Shown here one piece after another: positions 36,899 through 48,760 of a stretch of 64,000 nucleotides of DNA (position 1 is its first letter; every line of letters starts with the position of its first letter). This DNA is from Limnanthes douglasii subsp. nivea (Eukaryota; Streptophyta; Magnoliopsida; Brassicales; Limnanthaceae). The notes below the pieces were generated by a model. The model ran no database searches and was not told the origin of the DNA. It was given only the letters and a program-made list of their open reading frames with translations. Made by a program: the position numbers and the translations under genes. Where the stretch lies: positions 32,187,900 to 32,251,899 of the forward strand of contig JAUPFV010000001.1 in NCBI GenBank assembly GCA_036936605.1. The letters are read 5' to 3'.

Positions 36899-38132
36899 TG
36901 GTAGTCACTAGATCAGGAATTGAGAGAGATAATCAGGAAACTAGTGAAACAACAACGCATCAGAGGAGAACCGTAAGTCGTCTTGACCCCACGATTCCTC
37001 AAGAGGTCAATCCTCTGATACCCTAAGCGACGGTGATGACAGAGGGACATCCGATTTAGCTAGCCGTTGCTCCAAAGGAAGAGGTGAATTCCTATCAAAC
37101 CGATAATGCGCTGGGGGATCACAAAGCTGTGGAAACTATACCAGTGAATGACTCGGCGGTTCTCCAACTGGAACAACGAATCCAGAATCTGCAGGAAGAG
37201 CAACTGAAAATAGTGTTTGAGTGCGACGCTAGAGAGCAGGCTATGCATGCTACCATGGTAGGTATGAATGACGCTATTAATGCTTTAACTGCAAGGGTCA
37301 AGGGTGCGAGTAAGACTCATCAGCCATCATGATTAGATGCGAGGAAGGCCAATAGGACTGCTCGTTCTTCTAAAAGAGATGACAAACAAGAAGGTGAAGG
37401 TGAGAGCGGGGGAAAAATCGTAACAGAGGACCACATGATGAGGTCAAACAGACGTCTACCAAGCGAGCCCGATAGGATGAGGACCTTTGTTACAATCAGA
37501 TGCGCTCAAAGTTATCGGCCTACATATTGAAGAAATCATCATTTTCATAAAAAATCCTAGAAGTCCAACTCCCAAGGAAATTCGATCCGTTTAGGATGGA
37601 AGCTTATGATGGAACAGGGGATCCGGAGAGGTACTTGGAAAAGTTCCAAAATATGATGATGGCTTTCAATCCTAAAGATGCGATGCTTTGCCGAGCACTA
37701 TCTATGACCCTTAAGGGTAACACCATGGACTAGTTCACTAGCCTGCCGAAAGGGTCTATCTATGATTTTGCTGGACTATGGAAATCATTTAGAGAGAGGT
37801 TGGTGGGAAACAAGGAGCTCAAGCACGAGCGAGATTCGATTATGGATCTTTAGCAGCGTCGAGGTGAGTCTCTTAAAAGTTATGTTAGACAATTTGTTCA
37901 TGCCATGAATGCTTTACCAGATCTAGCCGAGAATATGGCGGTAGCTTCTTTAAAACGAGGGCTCGAGAGAAGAAGGGAACTATATGCGGACCTCATCAGG
38001 TTCTCAACTGAGAATATGAGAGATCTACTTGCAAGAGCGGATACTTTTATCAGAGTTGAGGATGCCAGAATAGGTATTATTGTGTGTATCACCATGACCA
38101 TGGAAACTCGACTGATGAATGCTGGCATCTAA
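36899..38132 (+). pseudogene. gag region of the gypsy element
   Basis: The frame starts MVVTRSGIERDNQETSE at 36899, with a Gln-rich coiled segment (LQLEQRIQNLQEEQLK, ~37.17 kb). The capsid-like retrotransposon gag domain follows (DGTGDPERYLEKFQ, ~37.6 kb; SYVRQFVHAMNALPDLAENM, ~37.87-37.94 kb; LIRFSTENMRDLLARADTFI, to ~38.06 kb). Stops interrupt it (for example at 37022 and ~37730), so no full product can be made. Gag would form the virus-like particle that packages the RNA. Confidence 0.8.
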
Positions 38133-38302
38133 GGGAAGAAATTCAGCGCCTGATAGACAACGGTGAGTTGATTCAGTATATCAAACAAACTTAACCAGAT
38201 CGACGTGAGGAAGATCGTCCTCCAAACACCAAAAAACCAGCTGCTGGAGAAGGGTCGGAAGCAAACAAACAACAGTGGTTACTGACCATATCAGGGGGGA
38301 GT

Positions 38303-38890
38303 TTGGCTACAGGTCAAGGGTCTACCCATAATAAACGAGTTAAGAATGAGTTCGACGTTTATGAGATAGATGGAAATTCCTATCGAAACTACAGAGACCC
38401 GGTCGCTAATCTCACTTTTAATGATGATGATCTCAGAGGAGTAAGTTTACCCCATGAAGATGCCTTAACTGTTCACTTGGACATTGGATGAGTAATGGTA
38501 ACAAGAGTATTGGTCGATGGAGGAAGCTCAGCAAATATCATCTTCAAAAGAAGTTTTGATCACATGCAGAATGTCCCACCATATCGACCTACTCAGCGGA
38601 CATTGGTAGGGTACGTAGGAAAATCTTCACAATGTGTTGGGGAGGTGGAGTTGGTCATGGAGCTACAAAGAAGGAATTGAAAACGTTATTTTTGATCTCC
38701 GACGCGTCGAGTCCTTATCATGCAATTATTGGACGACTATGGCTGCATAAGATGGAAGCAACGTCGTGCACGTACCGACAATGCATTAAGTATCCAGTAG
38801 GTAGTTCGACAGGTATAATTCAAGGCAGCCAGATGACCGCGCGCACTTGTTATGCAATTACGTTAGATTCATCCAAACCTATCCAATAGC
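38303..38890 (+). pseudogene. Aspartic protease region of the gypsy element
   Basis: TRVLVDGGSSANIIFKRSFD (38.50-38.56 kb) carries the D-G-G-S-S active-site pattern typical of plant gypsy proteases. Upstream LTFNDDDLRGVSLPHEDALT and downstream DASSPYHAIIGRLWLHKMEA are the usual neighbours. A stop just before 38495 and a frameshift near 38660 break the frame. Confidence 0.75.
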
Positions 38891-38925
38891 AATTAAATGG
38901 CGGGGGAGACATTGTACCAATAACG

Positions 38926-39778
38926 ATGGGTCTCACCTCGCCAGAACCAGCTTATGATCCTCGAGAAAATGAGGATTCAGCCACAACGGATGCTACAAAA
39001 GTGGACACGGTCATAACTGCTAATAGAGTGCTTCGACTAGGGAATGAGCTGACTCTAGATTCAAAGGTACGATTTTTGGATTTGTTAGCAAAAAATTTAG
39101 ATGTATTTCCTTGGGAAACAACTGATGTTTCGGGAGTAAGTCCTACAATTATAAGCCATGAATTAGCTATCAATCCTCACGCCAAACTTGTACGGCAGAA
39201 ACGTAGGGCATTTTCAGTTGAGAAGCAGGCTGCTATATTAGTCAAGGTCAACAAGCTCACTCGATTGGGGAACATCCGAAAAGTAAGGTATCCGGTCTGG
39301 ATAGCCAATCCAGTTTTAGTTAAAAAGAAGAGCGAGAAATGAAGAATCTGTGTGAACTTTACTGACTTGAACCAAGCATGTCCTAAAGATGCTTTCCCAT
39401 TGCCAATGATAGATCAGCTCGTCGATTCAACTTCAAGTTATAAATTTATTTCTTTCATGGATGTGTATTCAGGATATAATCAGATTCGCATGCACCCGTA
39501 TGATCAGGAGCACACAGCTTTTCAAACCGAGCGGGGCCTCTATTGTTATACGCTCATGCCCTTTGGGCTGAAGAATGCGGGATCACCTTATCAAAGGCTA
39601 GTTAATCACATTTTTCAAGATTATTTGGGGCAGCATTTGGAAACATACATTGATGACATGATCATTAAAACACATGAAGAAATGCAGTACCTTAATACCT
39701 TACAGATTGTTTTTGATTTATTACGCAAGTATAATCTTAAGCTTAATCTGGAAAAATGTTATTTTGAGTGTGGCTAAC
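38926..39778 (+). pseudogene. Reverse transcriptase region of the gypsy element
   Basis: The linker and fingers run from 38926 to 39342 (VSPTIISHELAINPHAK, VRQKRRAFSVEKQ). After a TGA at 39340-39342 the palm continues with NFTDLNQACPKDAFPLPMID and FISFMDVYSGYNQIRMHPYD. YTLMPFGLKNAGSPYQRLVN and the catalytic box YIDDM at 39646-39660 are intact. It copies element RNA into DNA. The interruption and the stop at ~39776 (FECG*) make this copy non-functional. Confidence 0.85.
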
Positions 39779-40480
39779 GGCAAATTCCTGGGTTACGTGG
39801 TAAGTCAGTAGGGTATTAAGGCAGATGCAGCTCAACTAAGCGCAACTTTGCAGATGGGACCACCAAAGAATGTCAATGAAGTCCAATGTCTTATAGGACG
39901 ATTAGTAGCTCTGTCAAGGTTCATTTCACGAGCTTCGGATAAAAGTCATCCCTTTTTTGAAGTATTACGGGGTGCTAAGAAATTCGCGTGGACAGAAGAG
40001 TGCGACAACGCTTTTGACGAGCTGAAGCAATATCTTACATCTCCCAAGATTTTGTCTACCCCTACATCGGAGGAGCCGTTATTTATGTACTTTGCGGTAT
40101 CACCTTTCTCTGTAAGTTCGGTTCTCGTGCGCGATCAAAACGGAAAACAGTGGCCAGTGTATTACACAAGTAAAATGTTGACAAATGCAGAGACAAGATA
40201 TTTAAACCTTGAAAAATTGTCTTTGAGCTTGGTTGTTGCAGCTCGGAGAATGAGGCCATATTTCCAATGGCATGTTATCACGGTGTGAACAACATATCCT
40301 TTACAAACAGTGTTGCAAAAACCCGATATTTCTGGCAGGTTAACTAAATGGAGCATCAAGCTCGGGGAATACGACATTCGTTTTGAACCATGCATAGCTA
40401 TAAAAGGACAATCAGTTGCAGACTTCTTAGCAGAGTTCAGCTCATCAAGGGAAGAGCATGATGAGATAAATGACAAACAA
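39779..40480 (+). pseudogene. RNase H (retroviral-type position) and connection domain
   Basis: VQCLIGRLVALSRFISRASD and FDELKQYLTSPKILSTPTSE precede the RNase H fold (LFMYFAVSPFSVSSVLVRDQ, VYYTSKMLTNAETRYLNLEK). It continues after a stop near 40286 with LTKWSIKLGEYDIRFEPCIA and IKGQSVADFLAEF. It would degrade the RNA strand of the hybrid. Confidence 0.8.
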
Positions 40481-40489
40481 ACGGTTGAG

Positions 40490-40860
40490 CTCGATCAGTC
40501 GATTGTTGAAGTTGATGGTGCATCTTCAACAACGGGAGGAGGTGCAGGAATTGTAATCAAAAGTCCAACAAGTGAGGAGATCAAGCAGGCAGTGCGCTTT
40601 AATTTTCCAGTTACAAATAATGTTGCAGAATATGAAGCTGCCCTTTGTGGCATGAAGTTTGCTTTAATATATGGAGCTCGAGCTATCAAGATCAGATCTG
40701 ATTCTCAGTTGGTGGTGAGTTAGGCACGAGGTCTTTATGATATCAAACAATATGGAATCAAGGAATATCTTGTGATTCTTAAGAAGTAAGAGTCCAAATA
40801 TACTAATGTTTCTTATGAGCAGATCCCACGAAGAGATAATTCGGCAGCTGACACTTTAGT
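40490..40860 (+). pseudogene. Second RNase H domain (archaeal-type) of the gypsy element
   Basis: VEVDGASSTTGGGAGIVIKS, FPVTNNVAEYEAALCGMKFA and IRSDSQLVVS contain the D...E...D pattern of a type I RNase H separate from the preceding one. The stop after VVS (40721-40723) breaks the frame, then ARGLYDIKQYGIKEYL and NVSYEQIPRRDNSAADTLVK complete the domain. An additional RNase H between RNase H and integrase is diagnostic of the Tat clade. Confidence 0.8.
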
Positions 40861-42007
40861 GAAGGCTGCAACTGTAGGAGACCATCCAACAAGTTTGCTC
40901 CAACAACTTCCTGCGACAAAGCTAATTTCAATGGCTGCTACGGTTAATTCAATCATTGATGATGATTGGCAGACTTCACACCTCCACTACTTCAACCAAG
41001 GAACGTTGCCTACGAGTAAAAGTGAGGCTCATGCATTGCAAATCTGAGCAGCTAAATATTATGTCCTCGATGATATTTTGTATAGGAAAATCTCAACCAG
41101 ACCTCTGCTCTGTTGTCTTGATCCAAGTGAAGCTAATTCTGTATTGGAAGATCTACATTCAGGAGAAACGGGAGCTCATTGCGGACACCGAACGTTGATT
41201 CGACGTTTCCTTCTTGTTGGGTATTATTGGCCTGAGCTGGCGAGTGATGCCGAGAATCTAGTATTGCATTGTCACAAGTGTTAAGAGTATACGAACATGC
41301 AGCACAGACCTAGCGAGCCCATGCAAAATATTCATGTCCCATGTCCGTTCGATAAGTGGGGAATAGATTTGGCAGGTCCTCTGCCAATGACCACAGATAA
41401 ACAACAGTTTCTCATCTTAGCAGTCGATTAATTTTCGAAATGGGTGGAGGCTAAAGCTCTGCTTAGAACCCACGCTCAAGAGGTATATGATTTCATACAT
41501 AACCTGATTATGACCCGGTATGGGATTCCACGAATTTTAATGATAGACAATGGGCTTCAATTTCAAAATTCGGTCCTCACAAATTTCGGTAAACGGTATG
41601 AGATTCTCCAGAATTTTTCCACCCCTTATTACACTCAGGAAAACAGGCAGGTCGAGGTAACTAACGGAACATTATTAGAGGGGCTAAAGAAAAAGTTGGA
41701 GGGAACTAAGGTCAAATGGGCAGACAAGTTAGTAGAGGTCATATGTGCTTACAGGACAACCCCGCGCTCCACAACATGTGATACACCATTTGCTTTGATA
41801 TACGGAGTTGAAGCATTTATCCCAATTGAGGTCATAGTGCCAAGCCATATGATTGAACATTATGAGGAGGAAGCAAATCTTATGGCCAAGTCAATGTCTC
41901 TGGATTTGATTGACGAAAGACAAGACCAGGTCAGGGTCCGAGCAGAGCATTACCGAAGTCTCATGAGAGGACGCTCGTTTGAATCCACGATCATTCAACG
42001 ATGGTGA
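40861..42007 (+). pseudogene. Integrase region of the gypsy element
   Basis: The HHCC zinc-binding segment is at 41.16-41.28 kb (HSGETGAHCGHRTLIRRF ... LVLHCHKC). The core has WGIDLAGPLPMTTDKQQFLI (first Asp), MIDNGLQFQNSVLTNF (second Asp) and ENRQVEVTNGTLLEGLKKKL (Glu). Stops occur after HKC (41282) and at ~41430 (AVD*FSKWVEAK). Integrase would insert the DNA copy; this one is broken. Confidence 0.85.
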
Positions 42008-42826
42008 CTTGGTTTTGAAGAAGGTATTTTAGGGTTCTGGTAGTGGAGCAGGTGGTAAGTTAGGGCCAAACTAAGAAGGCCCGTATTCAGTCATTTCAGC
42101 AGGGCATCATGGCGCGTACAGATTAGCAGATCAAGAAGGTCGAGCACTCAAGCATCCTTGGAATGTTAATCGCCTAACATTGTATCGCTAAAATGTATAA
42201 GATGTAAATATGTGCTCTTTTTCCTCTCTGATGGCGCGGTGGGGTTTTTTACTGAGGAATCTAAGTACAAGATTTTGAGTCTTTTCAATATAAATCATTA
42301 TTTTCGCCAATATGTGTGTGTGAGTTGTATATTTATAACCATCGAATGGGTCAATGACCACGCTATTCTTGGCTAGACAACCGACCATACTGAGTCCAGA
42401 CTAAGTGTCCATAAACACAAACGGTCTAATTGGCCACGCCTATGGGCTACGCAACGACCATACTGTGTCTATACTTTGTACTGGGTATATTAGCAAACTG
42501 TTCAAATACCAAGTCTGAATAGACTACACAATAGGGTCCATGAGACCTCTCCGCAAAAATGCTATCATGGCACATGTTGTCTAAGCTACGCAATGAGCCA
42601 TACTGAGATTGGGGTTATAAAAGGTCTCCGAAAAACTCAGCACACATATACTCTACACTTACCAACATACGTTTGCAGCAATAATTAAGGTAAATTATGC
42701 ATCACTTCAAAATAATATAATCCAGGTACTGCAAGCAGTACCAAAAGTTTAACGCAAAAAAAAAAGACAGCAACAAAAGTTCAGCAGGATAAGCATATAT
42801 TACTTCGAACCACTAGGAGGTAACTG

Positions 42827-45299
42827 TTAAGAGGAATCCACAGTAGTATTAGTTTCGGTGTTCTTCTGAGGGGCCACGATCGAGCTTGGAGGAGAAGGCT
42901 GGGAAAGGTGAGCAAGGGAGCCTAGATTCATACCAGGATTCAAGGCCATCAGTTCTGCAACAGCCTTCTGGTTCTCCGTAGTAATCATTTCTGTTGCAGC
43001 TGTGAACAATTGTGTTTCCCTCTCCTCAACAACTGCATTTATCTTTATTTTCCATTGTTGTCGTTCGCGCTCGAGCTGCGCACGCACCTCCTCAACTTCC
43101 TTATTTAATTATCTCACTTCAGAAGTTAGAGCAACAATCTGATCTGCTTGTTACTCCACCTTACTAGCCTGATTATTGGCCATATCCAACAGATTAGCAT
43201 TTTGTGTTTGCAGATCGTAATTCCTCTTCAGCAAGTTCTTGTTCTGGTTTAGCACCACCTTATGATTTTCAGACAAAGCTGTTAGTCGCTGATCGTTGCA
43301 CAACACCGACTCTTGCAGAGACGCAACCGCTTTCTCCAACTGGGCTTTAGCATCTAAGGCTTCATGTTTAGTAGCCTTGGCTAAGGCATAGACATGCCTC
43401 AAGCGGATGACTTCAGCAGTACAGAATTTAGAAGAGCCAAAATACATGGCTTCAGGCTTCCATCTTTCCATGGCATTTACATAATCAAGAGACATATTCC
43501 GATAACCCAAAATAAATGGGTTATGGTGCATATAAAAACCATAAAGAAGGGTAAACATATATTTTTCAAGTCTATATTTTGGTATATGTATAAGTTAACA
43601 AGTTTTACCTCGATCGCTAGCTCTGTTTGTCTCTGCAAGAGCTCTGTGTTGGATACCTTAGCATAGTAGGATACATCAGGTATCCTACGTAGCTGCTCGA
43701 ACATATACGAGGACGGACGTGGAACTTGCACTTTTAGGTGCTCCCCTACAGGTACCCTTTGTTGGCTGGTCTCGGCCGCTTTATCACTAGGGTTATTCCT
43801 TTTAGTGTTCTCCGTAGCGGGAGCTTGAGTTCACAAAGATGAGCTTAGCGCTAGCTGTTGAGCTGATATTGCATGAGTGGGTGGTTGCAACACTAGATCT
43901 TTATCAGCTTCATGGTCATTCTCTTCAGAGTCAGCCAGGTTAACTATCTCGTTAACCCAAGAGGATTTTGTCCTTCACCAACTTCTGTTGTTGATGGGTT
44001 AAGATGATCTGCTCCTTCGTTGGAAGTGGCTTCGATACCATCATCCTATTCATCTCTTCGTCGAAATCTCCTAGTGTTTAGAGGAATGGCATCAATTACC
44101 TTTTGTTTTTTCTTCCTCCTTATGTCGAGAGCACCAAAGATAGTCTCTTCGTCTTCGTTTTCTCCTTCTGTTCGAGAGTTATTGGGTTGAGCAGCTTCAG
44201 GCACTGGTGGTTCTTCTTTTTCATTTTGCTCGATAATTTTCTCTTTCTCCTTGCCACCATCATTTCCTCGATCAATTGAGAGAGCTGCAGCAAAGGAGGA
44301 ATCCCCAGGTTTGCCAGATTTGCGTGTTACCTGAGGTACTGCTAGCCAAACACCAGGACTATTTTTCTCACAAAGTTTCTTTTCTAAATTTTTTTTGAGA
44401 TGGTCCATGGTATCTTTTGAACCGTCCGCCATCTTGACTCATTCTTCTTCTGTGATGTTGAGCTAAGGGATTGGCCACAGTCCTGATTTTATATAGTTAT
44501 ATCGAGTGAACAACCTCTTGGGATCTTGTTGCCAGGCTTCAAACGCTAAGCTGCTAACTCTGATCAGAGGATTTACATAGTTGTCTGGATTTCCTTCTTT
44601 CTATAAGGTTTGGTTCGAGAGTTCACCCGAAGGGACAACGATATGATTAAGGAGTTCGTGCAAATTGGTATTTCATTAAAAATAGAAATAAGGCTTACAA
44701 GTCTTCTTCCATTTGCGTTCTAGTTGAAGATTTAGGGTAGGGGTGCTATGTTCCCAATTACCCGAAATGAAGACAAATGAATTTTTCTAATTCCAATCAG
44801 AAGAGGGTAGTTCGACGATCTTCTTGATCCCTTTAAAATGGGTATAGAAGAAAGAAGTTCTAACTAATTTGGTTACATTTGTGCCCGAAAGAATTTCTGA
44901 AAAGCATACTTCGGTGTTCAACACGCGTGAGCTAAGAACTACGCTGAGCAACAGTCTCTAGCCGTTTGCTGACATCTGGGTAGGGCAGATACCTAGTACA
45001 CTGAAATAATCGCGAATTAATTCAGGGAGTGGTAATCTAAGTCCCCAGTCAAACAGAGTAGTGAAGAGATAAGTCTATGTCTCCTGTGTGTGATAGGGGT
45101 ATTCTCCTAGACCAGGAGCCCTAATGGTTACATTCTCAGAAATATTTCATCTTTCCCATAGAGTGGTGATTCCGTCATCATTTAAATTAGTGTATCTAGG
45201 AGCTATTCGGGAAAAGTAGTTTTCTAAGTCGCTGATATCTTCGTATGAGGGTTCCACAATTTTGGCGGCTTTACTCTTCACTGCCTTTTTGGGTGCCAT
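42827..45299 (-). pseudogene. Antisense ORF region of the Tat-type gypsy element
   Basis: On the opposite strand to gag-pol, an ATG at 45299 opens MAPKKAVKSKAAKIVEPSYE. After in-frame stops comes FDWGLRLPLPELIRDYFSVL then GICPTQMSANG (~44.97-45.06 kb), resembling the 'putative gypsy-type transposon' domain (PF04195-like). A charged linker follows (44046-44432, MADGSKDTMDHLKKNLEKKL), then a coiled-coil region (43151-43558) and a C-terminal piece (42827-43087). A likely intron begins at a GT donor near 43608. Such antisense ORFs are known in Tat elements, with unclear function. Several stops disable this one. Confidence 0.65.
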
Positions 45300-45860
45300 G
45301 GTGTTTTCTACAAACTGCAATTAGGGAAGGACATAAATCACAATGATTATGATGGTAAGGGCAAGTGATTTGATTTGGGGAATCATCTACTCATAAAGGT
45401 CCAAATACCCGAATCTAGGGTAATCTCCAACATTCGACATAAGTAAATTAGTTAGAAGGAAGAATGTTACCTGAATAAATGTTGATGAAGAGAGAAGAAA
45501 AGGCTTAGGATGAGGGTTGCAAAGAGTTTTTCAAGAGAAGTAAAGTAGTGGATTTGGAGAATTGTGGTTTTTGCAAAAGAATAAGGAATGTTATTTGAGT
45601 AATGAAACGTTTTCACATACGCTTGTGAATGATGATGTCATTACTTACTTGAAAATTGTGCCAAAAAACTAAATCGCCAAAAAGTAACTCCAAGAAATGG
45701 TGTTGTCAGAAAACTGTCACTTGTCTCGACGACACGTGTCAGAAAGAAACAGACACAAGATGATTCAAATTATTATTATAAGGATTAGTAAAACATTTAA
45801 TTATTTTTTAATTTATAGGCTTATTAAAGTTTTAATAAACCTCTAAACTACGGGGAGCCC

Positions 45861-46600
45861 TGATAAGGGAGGATTCCCCAGAATGCGAGCAAGAAGTAAT
45901 GAGAGTGTGGATTATGATGAGCAGTGAAGAATAGAACGAGTTCTACGACATTGGCGAGCTCAAAGGTAGGTTGATAAAGACCTTTGATGAACTCAAAGGG
46001 ACATTGAGCTCGTTAGTGGACTGAGCTCAATCACATATACAACTCGATAATGGAACAAACTCAAGAACATATACAGCATTGCTGAATTAAAGATCAGGAT
46101 GAGCTCGACGACATCAGATAAGAGTTGATCGATTGGATGAGGAGCGTGATGATAAGAAAAGACCTGGAGAGAATAAGTGGAGTGCGTCATCAATAAGATC
46201 GAGCTCAATGAATCAGACTAAACCTGGTTTTGTTCATCAGTGAGCTCAAGCTCAACAAATCACACCAAACCTGGTTTCGTCTAAAGGAGTAGATTAGCTC
46301 AGATTGAAGTACAGATTGCATTCAGTGTTTTTATTTGTAATAAAAACACACTTTTAACACACAAGTTAAAGCGTGTTAGTTATTCCACAAGTATAGGGAT
46401 AACAGTTGTAGTAGTTGTTTATTTCACAGTTATAGGGATAATGGTATTAGTGGGCTAGTGGCGTTAAAAGCGTAACCTAATGTAACTACCCCATAATCGG
46501 TGTATTATAAATAGGGAAAACCTATTGATGAATAAAGTGATCTCTTTCTTGACTAAAAAACTATAGACTTACCGTGGCATAACTTGTTAGTTCCTTAACA
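45861..46600 (+). repeat. 3' LTR of the gypsy element
   Basis: TGATAAGG...TTAACA, collinear with the 5' LTR at ~90% identity by eye. A purine-rich GGGGAG sits just upstream (45852-45857) and may be the polypurine tract. The LTR is followed directly by the flanking LINE. Confidence 0.85.
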
Positions 46601-46605
46601 TAGAG

Positions 46606-46860
46606 AAACTACAAGTCAAACCAAAAGGAAGTATTTTCCTTGTTACTAATCATCACTTCATACAATTTGCTAGCGAGAAGTCTAAGATTTAAAACTTTCC
46701 TCCAAATCCTAAAAGTGAAAAGTGAATTTGTAAAAATCATAAATTTTTGTTTTTAATATTTTCAAAATAAACCCAATCACACTAAATTAAGTTATCGTGC
46801 TTGCTAATGATAGATTACATATATCTAAAGACAACCGCCTAATAAATCTTGATGTTTAAG
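46606..46860 (-). pseudogene. LINE portion (-), right of the gypsy insertion
   Basis: The minus strand reads WVYFENIKNKNL (~46.75 kb) then LRLLASKLYEVMISNKENTS and FWFDL (~46.62-46.68 kb). This is the segment that normally precedes the LINE piece found at 35470-36117. The two belong to one element split by the gypsy insertion. Its further 5' sequence fades into AT-rich DNA. Confidence 0.65.
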
Positions 46861-47829
46861 TTTTAATTTTTGGATAATTATGATTTTAATGTTTGTTGGG
46901 CGTATTTATTTTAATAAATAAAATATATATTTAATCCAATATTTTTTTAAATATTCAAATTTTAATATGATTCGGTCATAAAATATAACGTGACAATTTT
47001 GAGACCTAAGACTACCGCACCAGATATTTTCAATGAAAATGTGTATTTTCAATCGATGCAGCGGATTATTTATCCTTGGTGGGAAGTGAAAGATAAGCTC
47101 GGTGCAAAGATGGATCTGAGCTCGTATTTATCATGTGACACGCTGTAGGGTGTTACTTTTTATTTTATTGTTTTTCTTTAAAATTGTTTATAGAAAAATG
47201 GTTAGTTAAAAAATAAATAAAGTATACAATTTTTTAGTATTTTCAAAATGATTTTCGGAATGTTTTAATAAGTTAAAAATAATAATTATACCATGATTTA
47301 TAATTTTTTGAAATATATAGATAGAGACTTTGTTTGTTTGTTTGATTCGGACACCAAAATATTTTGAATTATTTTATTAAGTTTTTTACAAATAACTTTT
47401 GTAATATTTTAGTAAGTAAAAATATAAGAAACTTATACCAAGATTTAAAATTTTTCGAGATCTTTAAATAGAGAATTGGTTTGTTTGATTCAGATACTTA
47501 ATTTTTTTGAGATTTTTTATTAAGTTTTTCAAGAACAATTTTTGGAACATTTTAGTAAGTAACAAAAATAAATAAATTATACTATGATTTTAATTATTTG
47601 AGTAAATAACAAAAATAAAATTATACCAAAATTGTTCGAGTTTTTTATAAAGTTTTTTGGAAACAATATTTGGACCATTTTAGTAGGTAAAAACAACAAT
47701 TATACAATTTTCATTAAACAGAATTAAGTGAAAACAACAAACATAATAATTGAAATCAGCACACACAATAACAATTGAAAACATAACACACAACAACAAT
47801 TGAAAACATCACACACAACTAATATGTTA
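46861..47829. repeat. AT-rich DNA with degenerate ~190-bp repeats
   Basis: Between about 47180 and 47700, units share TTTTATTAAGTTTTT, GGAACATTTTAGTAAGTAA and TTTGTTTGATTCGGACA in the same order three times, a decayed tandem array. At 47730-47820, AACAATTGAAAACATMACAC repeats three times. No gene seen. Confidence 0.5.
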
Positions 47830-48500
47830 CTCCGAATTCAGAATTTTTGTCAAATCCCGAAACATCTTCTCTTCAATAAGACTACAAACTTTATTCTCCA
47901 ACTCCATATACAACCTCATTCTCTCAACTTTATTTTGGCGACACAATTCTAGTTTGTATTTATTAATATAAGCACTTTGATAAAACATTAAACGTGAGCA
48001 TAAAACAAATATAATAACTTAAAGCACTACAAGGAACACAAATCAAATAAAATAATGTAAAATGATTAAATGAACACGAAACAACATTAAACATAAACAT
48101 AAAACAACATAAAGTTTAGTCAAAGTCATATCATTCGTTAAAAGTGGAACCCTGAAATGCTTCCACTTTTTCAATGATTTGTTCCTCCACGTCAAAAAAG
48201 TCATTTATATCCAAATTGAACGAGTTATACGCCTCAGTTTCGATTTCCTATTGGAGTTTGAATATACAATATATTGGTTCGCTTTTAAGATAAATGTACC
48301 TTGTAGATAGTTTTTCATGACTGCGTGGAGACAACATGGGTTTTTGTCTTAAATTTGTGTACATATACCCGTACATGTAATACATTATACATAACACTTC
48401 ATTGATAAACCCATCAATAGTCTCATCTGACCTCGTCATCTTCACATGCTTGACGTCTTGGAGGAGATGAGAGTCTTCTGTGGCAGACTATTCCATATCG
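47830..48500 (-). pseudogene. Unidentified decayed ORF with a TATA box upstream
   Basis: On the minus strand, a TATA-like CTATTTAAGTATCGTCTATA (~48.53 kb) precedes ATG GAA TAG (~48.49 kb). The readable frame contains DVKHVKMTRSDETIDGFINE, then FNLDINDFFDVEEQIIEKVE (~48.17-48.22 kb), ending near 48.14 kb. Farther downstream are Glu/Lys-rich pieces. The ORF has an early stop and a frame break. I do not recognise the family; the acidic, coiled character fits an accessory protein of a DNA transposon, but nothing proves it. Confidence 0.3.
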
Positions 48501-48559
48501 AGCAAAAGTATGAGTTTTTTTTTATAGACGATACTTAAATAGAATGAGGGTATGTTGAG

Positions 48560-48760
48560 ATTTATGTAGTTGGATACCTTTATATATAGGAAGAGAATGG
48601 ACGGGTAACATTTTGGTGGGACTTATTATTGGCGAGAAGCATTCTGGCGGGACGTATTATTGGCGGGTAACATGTGGCCTTGCACTTAATATTGACAGTA
48701 ACATTTAGGCGAGAGTTATTAAGTATCCATTTCATTAATCGTTGATCGTAGCATTAAAGT
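48560..48760 (-). repeat. Short GGCGGG-A/TATTATTGGCG array upstream of the decayed ORF
   Basis: GGTGGGACTTATTATTGGCG, GGCGGGACGTATTATTGGCG and related units recur within 150 bp. The array lies just upstream (minus strand) of the TATA-like box near 48.53 kb. This parallels the array at 17.46-18.44 kb in arrangement, though not in motif. Confidence 0.45.

Larger units (their letters stand above)
36118..46600 (+). mobile_element. Ty3/gypsy LTR retrotransposon, Tat-type, degenerate
   Basis: This 10.5-kb element has two ~740-bp LTRs and a primer site. On the + strand the domains run gag, protease, reverse transcriptase, RNase H, a second (archaeal-type) RNase H, and integrase. After these comes a 3.8-kb tail with an antisense ORF. 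Two RNase H domains plus an antisense gene before the 3' LTR are known features of the Tat clade. It inserted into a minus-strand LINE; flanking 5-mers GAGAG (36113-36117) and TAGAG (46601-46605) match at 4 of 5 positions. Many in-frame stops and ~10% LTR difference (about 17 changes in the first ~160 bp, mostly transitions) show an old, inactive copy. Confidence 0.9.

Noticed and set aside
37060..38132. Minus-strand ORFs opposite gypsy gag
   Set aside because: Shadows of gag; the antisense gene of this element lies only in 42.8-45.3 kb.
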